Source of the DNA: Paenibacillus rhizosphaerae
Lineage (GTDB): Bacteria > Bacillota > Bacilli > Paenibacillales > Paenibacillaceae
Reading direction: 5' to 3'
Assembly (NCBI RefSeq): GCF_014192015.1
Contig: NZ_JACHXJ010000005.1
Coordinates: forward strand, 124,001-188,000
DNA: 64,000 bases
The translations under genes were made by a program, and so were the position numbers. Shown here piece after piece: positions 1 to 8,372 of this stretch (positions are counted from its first letter, which is position 1; every line of letters begins with the position of its first letter). Under the pieces are notes generated by a model. The model was not told where the DNA came from and did no database searches. It was given only the letters and a program-made list of their open reading frames with translations.

Positions 1-58
1 TCGGAAGCGGTAGGGTACCTAGCATATAACCGGTAAAAAGTTTCGGATATTGCTTCAT
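1..58 (-). CDS. Probable NADH:flavin oxidoreductase (old yellow enzyme type), N-terminal fragment
   Basis: Only the first 19 codons lie in the window; the rest is beyond base 1. The peptide begins MKQYPKLFTGYMLGTLPLP, which resembles the N-terminus of FMN-dependent old yellow enzymes (PKLF-x3-x-LG-x-L-x-L, normally followed by NR-x-V-MAPM). A GGGAGG ribosome site (complement of 68-73) sits 9 bases before the ATG. The gene diverges from the LysR gene at 215, so that regulator may control it. The family call rests on 19 residues and could be wrong. Confidence 0.45.
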   Translation of the reverse strand, partial: MKQYPKLFTGYMLGTLPLP

Positions 59-214
59 ATTTTAAAACCTCCCTTTATTTTTTAATAGCGGCCCTTCTCT
101 TGCATCAGGCTGTTGACCTGAGATGATTGTATCCTGCCTGTGTAATACCGTAAAATGATTGCTATAGATGAGCTCATTAAAAAAATTGATGGGATTAAAT
201 CGGAGGTTTTGGGG

Positions 215-1141
215 ATGGAGCTAACCGACTTGAAAGTGTTTATGGCTATCGTTAAGGAAGGCAGCATTACCCGCGCAGCTGAGAAGCTGGGCTATGTACA
301 GTCGAACCTCACCACAAGGGTGCGAAAGCTGGAATCGGGGTTGGGGGTGCAGCTGTTTCTTAGGACACCGAAGGGGGTAGTCCCTACCGAGAAAGGACTA
401 GTTTTATATCAATATGCCTCGGACATTCTCATGCTGGCCGAGGAGGCAGCCAAGGCTGTCAAGGAGCCTGACCATCCTTGCGGTCCACTGTCGATCGGTG
501 TGGTGGAAACGATAGCTTCAACGGCCCCATTTATTCAGGCGCTATCCGAATTTCAGAGTCAATATCCTGAGGTGAGCTTGTCTCTGGTGACTGCAACGTC
601 GAAGGAAAATTACGAGAAAGTCCTGGATCGACGCTTGGATGGCGCCTTCTTGACCGGGGAGTTTGATTTGTCCTTACTGCAGATCGCCTTTGAAATACAG
701 GAAGAGGTGGTGCTCCTGGCGCCTGCAGGTCTAGGGACAGAAGCATTTATCGATAAGACGGGGAATCCTGCCTGGGTCGTGTTTCCAAAGGGCTGCCCAC
801 TCCGCGCTGCAAATGAAGATTGGCTCCATAGCAAAGAGGAACAATCTATGAATATGATCGAAGTCAGCACATTGGAAACAATGGTAAATTGCGTTCGTGC
901 GGGAATCGGCAGTGCGTTTCTGACCCGGATGGCTGTTGCTGCGATCACGGATGAAGATGGCGTAAGTATGTATCCCGTTCCCGAACGATACCAGTTTGTG
1001 AACACACGGCTGGTGTCCCGGAAGGAGCAGTTCCAGAGCCAAGCGTTCCTTGCTTTTGCCGCGTGTGTGAACAAGGCAGGACAGCGGTTTTACGGGAGGG
1101 ACATACAAACGTCTGAGCGTAAAGGAAACCTTCGGGTCTGA
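215..1141 (+). CDS. LysR family transcriptional regulator
   Basis: A 308-residue DNA-binding regulator. The N-terminal winged helix-turn-helix is clear (DLKVFMAIVKEGSITRAAEK, then LGYVQSNLTTRVRKLE), followed by the wing region with FLRTPKG and a periplasmic-binding-like effector domain from about residue 90 to the end. An in-frame ATG at 155 exists, but ATG 215 is preferred because GGAGG at 202-206 lies 8 bases upstream and the protein then starts MELTDLKVF, the usual LysR beginning. It is divergent from the probable flavin oxidoreductase at 58-1. LysR proteins commonly autoregulate and activate such a divergent neighbour with a small-molecule coinducer; the inducer here is unknown. Confidence 0.9.
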   Translation: MELTDLKVFMAIVKEGSITRAAEKLGYVQSNLTTRVRKLESGLGVQLFLRTPKGVVPTEKGLVLYQYASDILMLAEEAAKAVKEPDHPCGPLSIGVVETIASTAPFIQALSEFQSQYPEVSLSLVTATSKENYEKVLDRRLDGAFLTGEFDLSLLQIAFEIQEEVVLLAPAGLGTEAFIDKTGNPAWVVFPKGCPLRAANEDWLHSKEEQSMNMIEVSTLETMVNCVRAGIGSAFLTRMAVAAITDEDGVSMYPVPERYQFVNTRLVSRKEQFQSQAFLAFAACVNKAGQRFYGRDIQTSERKGNLRV

Positions 1142-1255
1142 TCTCCTATCTAAAGAAGTAAATATAGGAAGGCAGGATCAGGCAGCGCTTAGGATGGATG
1201 TTCTTTGCCGTCTCCGGGCATGTTAAGGGAAAACAAGTGGGGAGATGAAGCTAGG

Positions 1256-1543
1256 ATGTCGAGAAGAAACCGGAAATACGCGGTGCCTGGGGTTGCCCGA
1301 GACATGCAGACGTTTAAAGCGGAAGTCATGCGGCGCGAGGGGTATGACGTGAACCCGAACCGGCCAGATGATGTGAAGTACGAAGTGGCCAAAGACCTCG
1401 GTGTGCCGCTCAGCCCGGACGGCAACGGTGAGCTGACGACGGAATCCGTCGGCCATGTCGGCGGCAAAATCGGCGGATCGATGGTCCGCGAGATGATCCG
1501 GCTGGCCCAGCAGCAGCTGGCGGAACAGGATGGGCAGAAATAA
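1256..1543 (+). CDS. Small acid-soluble spore protein, alpha/beta type
   Basis: A 95-residue protein. SASPs of this family coat DNA in the dormant spore, protect it from UV and heat, and are degraded by the GPR protease at germination. The sequence shows YEVAKDLGVPL, at the place of the family's GPR-cleavage and helix 1 segment, and TTESVGHVGGKIGGSMVREM, equivalent to the conserved second helix with its GG pair. It is longer than the usual 60-75 residues because of a basic N-terminal stretch (SRRNRKYAVPG) and a Gln-rich tail. ATG 1256 is chosen over in-frame ATG 1205 because GGGGAG (1239-1244) precedes it. A sigma-G promoter would be expected, but I could not identify one with confidence. Confidence 0.82.
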   Translation: MSRRNRKYAVPGVARDMQTFKAEVMRREGYDVNPNRPDDVKYEVAKDLGVPLSPDGNGELTTESVGHVGGKIGGSMVREMIRLAQQQLAEQDGQK

Positions 1544-1622
1544 TAGCTGACGGCTGCGGCATATCGGCTTATTTGTAGTGATCAGGACACATGGACATGG
1601 AGTTGAACCTTGTGGCTACTAA

Positions 1623-1648
1623 AAAAGGCACCCGGATGGGTGCCTTTT
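1623..1648. terminator. Rho-independent terminator, probably bidirectional
   Basis: Perfect 11-bp stem AAAAGGCACCC / GGGTGCCTTTT with loop GGAT. T runs on both strands let it serve the SASP gene (+) and the histidine kinase gene (-), which converge here. Confidence 0.9.
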
Positions 1649-1701
1649 ATTGATTCCTATTCGAATGAATGAGCTAAGGGATAAAACTTTAACTTTACTG
1701 C

Positions 1702-3096
1702 TCACCCCAGCTGCACATCAAACGTCGTTTTCTCGTTCGGCACGCTTTTCACGGATATTTTGCCTTTATGCTGCTCGACGATCGATTTGGCGATCGCCAG
1801 GCCAAGGCCGTATCCGCCGTGCTTGCGGGAGCGGGAGGCGTCGACGCGATAGAAGCGGTCGAAGATGTTGTCCAGATGCTCCGGGGCGATGCCTTCGCCC
1901 GTGTTTGTCACCCGCAGCAGCTGGTGGTTATGCTGCTTCATCAGACTCAGATGGATCGAGCCCCGCGGATGGGTATACTTGACGGCGTTGTCCAGCAGGA
2001 TCATGACGACCTGTTTGATCTGCTCGCTGCTGCCGGTCAGGGTCAAACGCGGCTCGATATCGTAAGTGAAGGACAGCTCCTTTTCGAAGATGACCGCTTC
2101 CATCGTAAGAATGACGCCTTCGACAGCTTCGCTGAGATCAAACGGCACGAAGATCATATGTCCCCGGGCATCGTCCATCTGGGTCAGATACAACAGATCG
2201 TTCGTGAGCGTCTTCATGCGTTCGGTCTCCGATTTGATATGCTGGAGCCATTTCGATTGCGACCGGATCGTCTCGTCGCTGTTGGCCAGCAGCACGTCAG
2301 TGTTCGTGTTGATGACCGCAAGTGGCGTCTTCAGCTCATGCGAGGCGTCCGCAATAAACTGCTTCTGCTTGTCGAAGGCTTCGCGGACCGGTTCGATGGA
2401 CCGGTTGGCGAAATATCGGCTGGTCAGATAGATAACCGCCAGCATGACCAGCGCTACGATGGAAAAGGTGTAGATCAGGTTGGTGATGATTTTCAGCTGG
2501 GCTGTCACGTCGAGAAACACGATGGAATAGCCGCTTGGAGTCTGCTGAACGCTGTAGGCCCAGCGTGTTCCCTCTAGGGTAAACTGGGCGTTACGGACGG
2601 GCTTGGAAGCCGCTTCTTCCTTGGCCGTCTCATAGAACGTATCCTCCATATCAAACCTCGTGTTCTTGGAGAGGAGGTTCCATTCCCGGTCCGTCTTCAG
2701 CTCGAAGGATACCGACAGCTCCGGCGGCGGCGTCTGCCCGCCATCCCGGGGACGGCGCAGATCCGTATCTCCCGAGCCGGACGGTTCCTCGCCGATGCCA
2801 ACAGAATTTTGGATCTGGGCGACAGTGTTGCCCGTGCTGGACAAGCCGCCCGTGTTCCCGCCGCTTCCGGTCTGGGCCAGCGAAGCCCCGCCCTGCCCGG
2901 AGCCTTTCCCCGGAATTTGTTTTCCGGGCCCGCCGTCCTTGTGGTAAAACTCCGAGACACGCTCCAGTTCCATGCCGATGTCGCGGCGCACGTTTTGATA
3001 GGTAATGACGTAAATCGTAGCAAAGGCGACCAGCATGATAATGGTGATGATGACCATGTTCATCAGCAGGAACCGGTTGCGCAGCTTCTTGAACAT
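1702..3096 (-). CDS. Two-component sensor histidine kinase
   Basis: A 464-residue membrane kinase. TM1 is at about residues 10-33 and TM2 at about 203-228. Between them lies a 170-residue extracellular domain whose first part (about 54-125) is Gly/Ser/Pro-rich and looks disordered. The cytoplasmic half has the H-box DASHELKTPLA with phospho-acceptor His253, an N-box (LLDNAVKYT, Asn370), and G-boxes NTGEGI and HGGYGLGLAIAKSIVEQH. No clear HAMP domain was recognised. The start ATG overlaps the stop of the response regulator by one base (TAATG), so the two are translationally coupled. The low-complexity sensor resembles the low-complexity style of the lipoprotein at 5519, suggesting the pair monitors the cell surface that operon builds (inference). 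Confidence 0.92.
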   Translation of the reverse strand: MFKKLRNRFLLMNMVIITIIMLVAFATIYVITYQNVRRDIGMELERVSEFYHKDGGPGKQIPGKGSGQGGASLAQTGSGGNTGGLSSTGNTVAQIQNSVGIGEEPSGSGDTDLRRPRDGGQTPPPELSVSFELKTDREWNLLSKNTRFDMEDTFYETAKEEAASKPVRNAQFTLEGTRWAYSVQQTPSGYSIVFLDVTAQLKIITNLIYTFSIVALVMLAVIYLTSRYFANRSIEPVREAFDKQKQFIADASHELKTPLAVINTNTDVLLANSDETIRSQSKWLQHIKSETERMKTLTNDLLYLTQMDDARGHMIFVPFDLSEAVEGVILTMEAVIFEKELSFTYDIEPRLTLTGSSEQIKQVVMILLDNAVKYTHPRGSIHLSLMKQHNHQLLRVTNTGEGIAPEHLDNIFDRFYRVDASRSRKHGGYGLGLAIAKSIVEQHKGKISVKSVPNEKTTFDVQLG

Positions 3097-3773
3097 TAAG
3101 AAGTCGCCTCCAATACATAGCCGACGCCTCGTATCGTGCTGATCCGCACCGAGGCGTTCAGGAACGTGAGCTTTTTCCGCAGAAACGAAATATAGACTTC
3201 CACGTTATTGTGCTCCGCATCGGAGTCAAAGCCCCACAGCTTCTCGATCATCTGCTCCTTGGATGTGACCGCCGACTTTCGCAGCATTAGCAGTTCGAGC
3301 AGCTCGCACTCCTTCAAAATCAGCTTCAGCTCCTTGCCGTTGCAGCTCAGCTTGAGCGTGGACGTATTCAGCTCGATATCCCCGAATTTTAGGCCGTCCT
3401 CGGGGACGACTTCGCCTTTGCGGCGCAGCGCCGCCCGAATCCGGGCAAGCAGCTCGCCCGTCGAAAAAGGCTTGGCGACATAATCGTCGGCCCCACAGTC
3501 CAGCCCCGTAATCGTATCCGAAATTTCGCCCTTTGCGGTGAGCATGATGACCGGCGTCGCGATGCCTTCGGCCCGGATCGTCTTCAGCAGCGTAATCCCG
3601 TCCATCCCCGGCAGCATAATGTCGAGCAGCAGCAGATCATAGATCCCGCTGAGGGCGTTATCCAGACCCGTCTGGCCGTCATGGACGGCATCGACGGAGT
3701 AATGGTTTTTCTTCAAAATCTGGGTCAGTGCCTCGGCCAGACGAACCTCGTCTTCCACAATTAATATCCGCAT
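3096..3773 (-). CDS. OmpR/PhoB family response regulator
   Basis: A 225-residue regulator. The receiver domain begins MRILIVEDE; the phosphorylated residue is Asp51 in LLLLDIMLPGMDG, with the conserved Lys in DDYVAKPFS. A C-terminal winged helix (about 128-225) carries RKSAVTSKEQMIEKLWG and ISTIRGVGYVLE, typical of OmpR/PhoB. ATG 3773 is preferred to ATG 3791 because AAGGAG (complement of 3783-3788) is 9 bases from it and would be translated if the upstream ATG were used. It is the first gene of a two-gene operon with the kinase. OmpR-type proteins bind 11-bp direct repeats, and the divergent intergenic region holds a striking set of them. Confidence 0.93.
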   Translation of the reverse strand: MRILIVEDEVRLAEALTQILKKNHYSVDAVHDGQTGLDNALSGIYDLLLLDIMLPGMDGITLLKTIRAEGIATPVIMLTAKGEISDTITGLDCGADDYVAKPFSTGELLARIRAALRRKGEVVPEDGLKFGDIELNTSTLKLSCNGKELKLILKECELLELLMLRKSAVTSKEQMIEKLWGFDSDAEHNNVEVYISFLRKKLTFLNASVRISTIRGVGYVLEATS

Positions 3774-3832
3774 AATCGTAATCTCCTTCATACCTCTAGT
3801 GAAGCATTATTGTCCCTTAATGATAAGAAGCG

Positions 3833-3854
3833 AACCTTTAATCAACCTTTAACG
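3833..3854. promoter_or_regulatory. Tandem 11-bp direct repeat, probable response-regulator site
   Basis: Two adjacent 11-mers, AACCTTTAATC and AACCTTTAACG, share nine leading bases with exactly one helical turn between them. They lie 60 bp upstream of the regulator ATG. The reverse complement of the second copy recurs exactly at 3989-3999, upstream of the divergent operon. OmpR/PhoB proteins bind such in-phase repeats, so autoregulation is the natural reading; it is inferred, not shown. Confidence 0.6.
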
Positions 3855-3943
3855 CCTTGAACGGCGGCCTTTCAGGCTGCGGCCGGACTGACCTGAACGT
3901 CAGCTCCTTCGCTTGTCCCCTATTGTACAATGGTGCACTTGTT

Positions 3944-3999
3944 ATGTAATCGGAATGTAAATGGAATGTTATCGCAATGTTTAAGATTCGTTAAAGGTT
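3944..3999. promoter_or_regulatory. Five 11-bp-phased ATGTWA-like repeats, probable operator array
   Basis: Half sites ATGTAAT (3944), ATGTAAA (3955), ATGTTAT (3966), ATGTTTA (3977) and TCGTTAA (3988) start exactly 11 bases apart. Read on the other strand they look like TTACAT/TAACAT, comparable to the 11-bp repeats bound by PhoP/PhoB-type regulators. The array ends in CGTTAAAGGTT (3989-3999), an exact inverted copy of the repeat at 3844-3854. It lies 75-130 bp upstream of the VTC gene, consistent with cooperative activation of that operon by the divergent regulator. Confidence 0.6.
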
Positions 4000-4072
4000 A
4001 AGCTATTAAGCTACAAACATGAAGGGCGATGAGCCCGGGTGAACCTGCATAAACGAAAGGAGCGAAATGACG

Positions 4073-4822
4073 ATGGCTATTGAAGTGTTTAACCGGTATG
4101 AGAACAAGTATCTGATGGACACCAAGGCTTTTTACAACATTTACAACGACCTGATGGCATATATGGAACCGGATGAAAACAACAAGGATAACAAGTTCTA
4201 CACCATCAGCAACCTGTACTATGATACGGAGCATCATACGCTCATCCGTACGAGTTTGGCCAAGCCCAAGTACCGGGAAAAGCTGCGGATCCGGTCATAC
4301 GGCGTGCCGGAGAGCGATGCCAAAGTATATCTGGAGCTGAAGAAGAAGGTATTCGGCCTGGTGAACAAAAGAAGAACCTCGCTCAAGCTTCATGAGGCAT
4401 ATGAGTTCGTCCGGACAGGGATTCCGCCGGAATTCCGGAAGGGCATGAACCGCCAGGTGGTCAGCGAGATCGAGTATTTTCTGAGCCGGTACGAGCTGAA
4501 ACCGATGGTGTATCTGGCATACGACCGCATCGCCTTGTTCTGCAAGGGAAACCGGGATCTGCGGATCACCTTCGACACCAACATCCGCTCGCGGCGCTAC
4601 GACCTTGCGCTTGAGGCCGGAGATTACGGCGATCTGCTGATGGAGCGGGGACAGTGGCTGATGGAGGTCAAGGCCGAGAAGACCGTTCCGGTCTGGCTGT
4701 CCAAAATGCTCTCCGAGCATCAGATGTACCGTACAAGCTTCTCCAAATACGGGAACGAGTATAAAAAATCGATAAGACATGCCAATGCACCAGTTGTGGA
4801 AAGGGAGAGAGTTGTTTTATGA
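4073..4822 (+). CDS. VTC-domain (polyphosphate polymerase-type, TTM fold) protein
   Basis: A 249-residue soluble protein of the VTC/CYTH triphosphate-tunnel superfamily. Alternating charged strands that would line the tunnel are visible: FNRYENKYLMD near the start, YREKLRIRSYG, VYLELKKKVFG, YDRIALF, LRITFDTNIRSR and LMEVKAEKTVPVW, with the closing HQMYRTSFSKYGNEY. In eukaryotes this domain makes polyphosphate from ATP; bacterial members next to DUF4956 proteins are not well characterised, so enzyme activity is only possible. ATG 4073 is 10 bases after AAAGGAG; ATG 4067 is only 4 away. The stop overlaps the next start by 4 bases (ATGA). First gene of a three-gene operon divergent from the two-component system. 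Confidence 0.85.
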   Translation: MAIEVFNRYENKYLMDTKAFYNIYNDLMAYMEPDENNKDNKFYTISNLYYDTEHHTLIRTSLAKPKYREKLRIRSYGVPESDAKVYLELKKKVFGLVNKRRTSLKLHEAYEFVRTGIPPEFRKGMNRQVVSEIEYFLSRYELKPMVYLAYDRIALFCKGNRDLRITFDTNIRSRRYDLALEAGDYGDLLMERGQWLMEVKAEKTVPVWLSKMLSEHQMYRTSFSKYGNEYKKSIRHANAPVVERERVVL

Positions 4823-5499
4823 TCGATTCTATTTTGAATTCGTCCGCTGCGGACACGGCCTTATCGTTATCTCATGCGCTTCTGACGCTGGCCATCGCCA
4901 TGGTGCTGGGTGCCATGATCAGCTTCACATACATGAAAACACAGCCTGCCTATTCGCCGAGCTTCACCTTGACGATGATGGTGCTGCCGGCGATCGTGGC
5001 CATCATTATTATGCTGATTGGCAGCAACATCGCCCGGGCGTTCAGTCTGGCCGGCGCCTTCTCGATCATCCGGTTCCGGAGTGCGCCGGGAGACTCAAAG
5101 GATATCTCCTATGTTCTGTTCTCCATGGCGGCAGGGTTATCCGCCGGCGTTGGCGCCTTTGGGTACGCGGTACTGTTTACAGTGATCCTCTGCGCGCTGA
5201 TGTACGTCTTGAAGCTGATCAAATTCGGCACCCGCAAAGACGCGATCAAGACGCTCAAGGTGACCATCCCGGAAAACCTCGGTTACGAGGAGGCATTTGA
5301 GGAGATTTTCCGCAAGCACAACGTCGAGTATGAGCTGAAAAAGGTCAAGACCACCGAGCTCGGCAGCCTCTATGAGGTGGTGTACTCGGTGAAAATGGGG
5401 CCGCAGACGAACCAGAAGGAATTTCTGGACGCGATCCGGACCCGCAACGGGAATCTGGACATTACGCTGACGATGAACCCTGCGGTGCAGGAATATTAA
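4819..5499 (+). CDS. DUF4956 family membrane protein
   Basis: A 226-residue protein. The first 130 residues are hydrophobic with probably four membrane segments (LLTLAIAMVLGAMISF; LTMMVLPAIVAIIIMLIG; ISYVLFSMAAGLSAG; AVLFTVILCALMYVL) and a conserved cytoplasmic loop ARAFSLAGAFSIIRFRS. The last 90 residues form a soluble alpha/beta domain (VTIPENLGYEEAFEEIF ... ELGSLYEVVYSV). The arrangement matches DUF4956 proteins, which are regularly encoded with VTC-domain proteins. It is translationally coupled to the VTC gene by a 4-base overlap, so the two products probably work as one membrane complex; the substrate is unknown. Confidence 0.85.
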   Translation: MIDSILNSSAADTALSLSHALLTLAIAMVLGAMISFTYMKTQPAYSPSFTLTMMVLPAIVAIIIMLIGSNIARAFSLAGAFSIIRFRSAPGDSKDISYVLFSMAAGLSAGVGAFGYAVLFTVILCALMYVLKLIKFGTRKDAIKTLKVTIPENLGYEEAFEEIFRKHNVEYELKKVKTTELGSLYEVVYSVKMGPQTNQKEFLDAIRTRNGNLDITLTMNPAVQEY

Positions 5500-5518
5500 A
5501 CGAAACGAGGTTGATCCG

Positions 5519-8080
5519 ATGAAACATTCCTATAAAATGAAATTTGCCGTGATTCTGATCCTGTCGGCCATGCTGGCCTCAGGATGCACGACCAATGCGG
5601 CAAGCAATACGACGACAACGGCGGACGGGACGGCGACTGAATCGACGGAAACGGCGACGGTGGATGCGAGCGAAGCGAACGCGAAGCTGGCCAGCCTGAA
5701 CATCAAGGATTTGGTGGAGTATGACGCCGACGATACGACGGTGGATTGGTCAGCTGGCGACTCCACGGTCATCAAGCTGAACGGCACGGACGCCACTGTG
5801 ACCGGCGCAGGCGCAAAAGCCAGCGGAGGGAAGATCACGATATCCTCGGCCGGAACATATGTGATCAGCGGCAAGCTGCAAGGCGGCAGCATTGTGGTTG
5901 ATGCGGGTAAAGACGACGTCGTGCGTCTGGTGCTAAACGGCGCGCAAATCGCCAGCTCGGACGGCCCGGCTGTCCAGGTCAAGCAAGCCGGCAAAACGGT
6001 GCTGACGCTGCCGGAAGGGACGCGGAATACGCTGTCGGACGGCACGAAGTATGCGGATACGTCCGATGAGGCGCCGACGGCAGCCCTGTTCAGCCAGGAC
6101 GATCTGACGATTAACGGCACCGGCCAGCTGACCGTGCAGGGGAATTACAAGGACGGCATCACCAGCAAGGACGATCTGAAAATCGTCAGCGGCACGCTGA
6201 GCGTCAACGCAGCCGACGACGGCATCATCGGCCGCGATCTGGCCGCGGTCAAAGCAGGCACGATCAACGTCAACGCAGGCGGGGATGGCTTCAAGACGAC
6301 CTATGACGGGGACAAGACCGATAAAGGGTATTTGCTTATTGAGGACGGCACGTTCCATGTTGAATCCGGCAGCGACGGCTTCCAGGCAGCCACCTCGCTC
6401 CTTATCGACGGCGGCACTTATGATGTCGTAACCGGCGGCGGCAGCGCGAACGCCGAGCCGCACCAGGAAGAAATGCCGATGCAGCGTCCTGATTTCGGCG
6501 GTCAGTCGGGAACAGGCGCACAGGGGGACGCCCAAGACACGGGCAGCGGCGCGGCTGCGGATTCGGCGAACGGCACCTCGCCATCGGTTTCGGGTACGGA
6601 TTCCGCATCCCAAGTGAAGGATGACGCCGCAGCAGGTACGAACGGCAGCAGTGGAACAGACGCGGATGTGGCGCAGACGGAGGATGAGGAAAGCGAGTCC
6701 ACGAGCTCGAAAGGGCTCAAGGCGGAGGCGGGCATTGCCGTTTCGGGCGGCACGTTCACGATCGACTCGGCGGATGACACGGTGCACAGCAACGGCAGCG
6801 TCCTGGTTGCCGGCGGCCAGATGGATCTCACAACCGGCGACGACGGCATTCACGGCAACGTATCGATCGTCATATCCGACGGCAAAGTGAACATCAAGAA
6901 CAGCTACGAAGGCATTGAGGCCGCGGATATCCACATCGCCGGCGGCGAAGTGAACGTCGTCGCCAGCGATGACGGCGTGAATGCTTCCGACGGCAGCGGC
7001 AGCTCGGAAGGGCCGGGCGGCATGTTCGGCGGACAACCGCCGGCAGGCATGCCGGGACAGGCGCCGGATCAAGCAGCCGGTGGCCAAGGACAGACGGGCG
7101 ATCAGGCACAGTCCGGGACGTCTTCGGCTGCAGGAACCAGTTCGCAGTCTGGTACGAACTCGGCGCAGTCCAATGCTCAGGCGAATACCGGTGACCAGGC
7201 GGCGCAGACCGGCTCAGCCGACCAAAACGGCGCTCAGCAGCGTCCGGACGGCCAAGGCATGCCTGGCGGACGGGGCGGCAGCGCCGGTACCGGCAAGCTC
7301 ACGATCAGCGGCGGTTACCTGATGGTGAATGCGCAGGGCGACGGCCTGGACGCCAACGGCTCTATCGCCATGTCCGGTGGCACCGCGATCGTGAACGGGC
7401 CGACATCGGGCGGCAACGGCGCCCTTGACTATGACGGTACGTTCGAGCAGACCGGCGGTCTGCTGGTAGCCGCGGGCAGCGCCGGTATGGCCCAAGCGCC
7501 ATCCGAATCGTCGTCGCAGCGCTCGGTGCTCATGACATTCCCGAGCACAGTGAAGGCGGGCACGCTGGTGACGCTGGCCGACAGTGCGGGTGCGCCGGTC
7601 CTGAGTTTCGCACCGGCTAAAGACATCCAGACCATCGTCATTTCAACGCCGGATCTGAAGTCCGGAGAGACGTACGTCTTCTACACGGGCGGCACGTCGA
7701 CAGGTACGCTGAAAGACGGCTTGTACACGGGCGGCAAGCTGACCGGCGGTACGAAGGTCGTCAGCTTCAAGCTCGGTGACACGGTCACGTATGTGAACGA
7801 GTCCGGCGTGACCACCGGCGGCGGTGGATTTGGCGGCGGCTTTGGCGGCGGCCGGGGACCTGGCGGCAGAGGAGCGAACGGTAATGCATCGGACACCACC
7901 GATCAAAGCGGCACCTCAGGCACTAGCGGCAGCGGAAGCACAACCGGCAACTCTAACGGAAGCACAACCGGCAACTCCAGCGGCGGTACGTCCGGCGGCG
8001 GAACAAGCAGTGCCGGACAGTCCGGCACGTCGGGCTCCGGCAGCTCGGATACCACTGAAACGGGCACATCCTCCATCTAA
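5519..8080 (+). CDS. Large lipoprotein with carbohydrate-binding/beta-helix repeats
   Basis: An 853-residue exported lipoprotein. The signal peptide ends in the lipobox LASGC (Cys23 by reading). A Thr/Ala linker is followed by a region of degenerate repeats of the type x-DDGI-x(6-10)-I-x-GG-x-V-x-V, for example ADDGIIG, GGDGFKT, GSDGFQA, GDDGIHG, SYEGIEA, SDDGVNA and QGDGLDANG. These suggest a right-handed beta-helix and match proteins annotated as carbohydrate-binding-domain (DUF4353) proteins. Two Gln/Ser/Gly-rich inserts (about residues 315-400 and 490-590) and a C-terminal Gly/Ser/Thr tail of about 90 residues look like wall-spanning spacers. It is 19 bases after the DUF4956 gene and ends before a terminator. 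Probable cell-surface role; the ligand is unknown. Confidence 0.82.
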   Translation: MKHSYKMKFAVILILSAMLASGCTTNAASNTTTTADGTATESTETATVDASEANAKLASLNIKDLVEYDADDTTVDWSAGDSTVIKLNGTDATVTGAGAKASGGKITISSAGTYVISGKLQGGSIVVDAGKDDVVRLVLNGAQIASSDGPAVQVKQAGKTVLTLPEGTRNTLSDGTKYADTSDEAPTAALFSQDDLTINGTGQLTVQGNYKDGITSKDDLKIVSGTLSVNAADDGIIGRDLAAVKAGTINVNAGGDGFKTTYDGDKTDKGYLLIEDGTFHVESGSDGFQAATSLLIDGGTYDVVTGGGSANAEPHQEEMPMQRPDFGGQSGTGAQGDAQDTGSGAAADSANGTSPSVSGTDSASQVKDDAAAGTNGSSGTDADVAQTEDEESESTSSKGLKAEAGIAVSGGTFTIDSADDTVHSNGSVLVAGGQMDLTTGDDGIHGNVSIVISDGKVNIKNSYEGIEAADIHIAGGEVNVVASDDGVNASDGSGSSEGPGGMFGGQPPAGMPGQAPDQAAGGQGQTGDQAQSGTSSAAGTSSQSGTNSAQSNAQANTGDQAAQTGSADQNGAQQRPDGQGMPGGRGGSAGTGKLTISGGYLMVNAQGDGLDANGSIAMSGGTAIVNGPTSGGNGALDYDGTFEQTGGLLVAAGSAGMAQAPSESSSQRSVLMTFPSTVKAGTLVTLADSAGAPVLSFAPAKDIQTIVISTPDLKSGETYVFYTGGTSTGTLKDGLYTGGKLTGGTKVVSFKLGDTVTYVNESGVTTGGGGFGGGFGGGRGPGGRGANGNASDTTDQSGTSGTSGSGSTTGNSNGSTTGNSSGGTSGGGTSSAGQSGTSGSGSSDTTETGTSSI

Positions 8081-8128
8081 TGACCGGCCTAAAATACCGC
8101 GAAAATGCGGTGATATGCACGGGTAACG

Positions 8129-8158
8129 AAGAACCCCCATCTGATGGGGGTTCTTTTT
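8129..8158 (+). terminator. Rho-independent terminator of the VTC operon
   Basis: A 12-bp stem AAGAACCCCCAT / ATGGGGGTTCTT with loop CTG, followed by TTT. It lies 49 bases after the lipoprotein stop. Confidence 0.92.
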
Positions 8159-8372
8159 GTCGTTCTGGAGCAAGGGGCGCTGCCGCAGGAAGGTTGCTTT
8201 TTTCCCGAATGTTCGCTTTACTATATACGAAAAAGCCACAGGTTAACCTATGTAAATGAGTTGAAGTAAAGAATGCGGTGCAAGCAAGGAAGTACATGAT
8301 GACGTACTTGCCCCATCTTCCATTTTAATTTTCAACTTATAGAGATCAATGAACTTATGGAGGTCCGTGGGA

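Noticed and set aside
4819..5300. Second plus-strand frame overlapping the DUF4956 gene from 4779
   Set aside because: Composition is unlike a protein (His/Arg/Cys-rich), and the DUF4956 frame has membrane helices and translational coupling.
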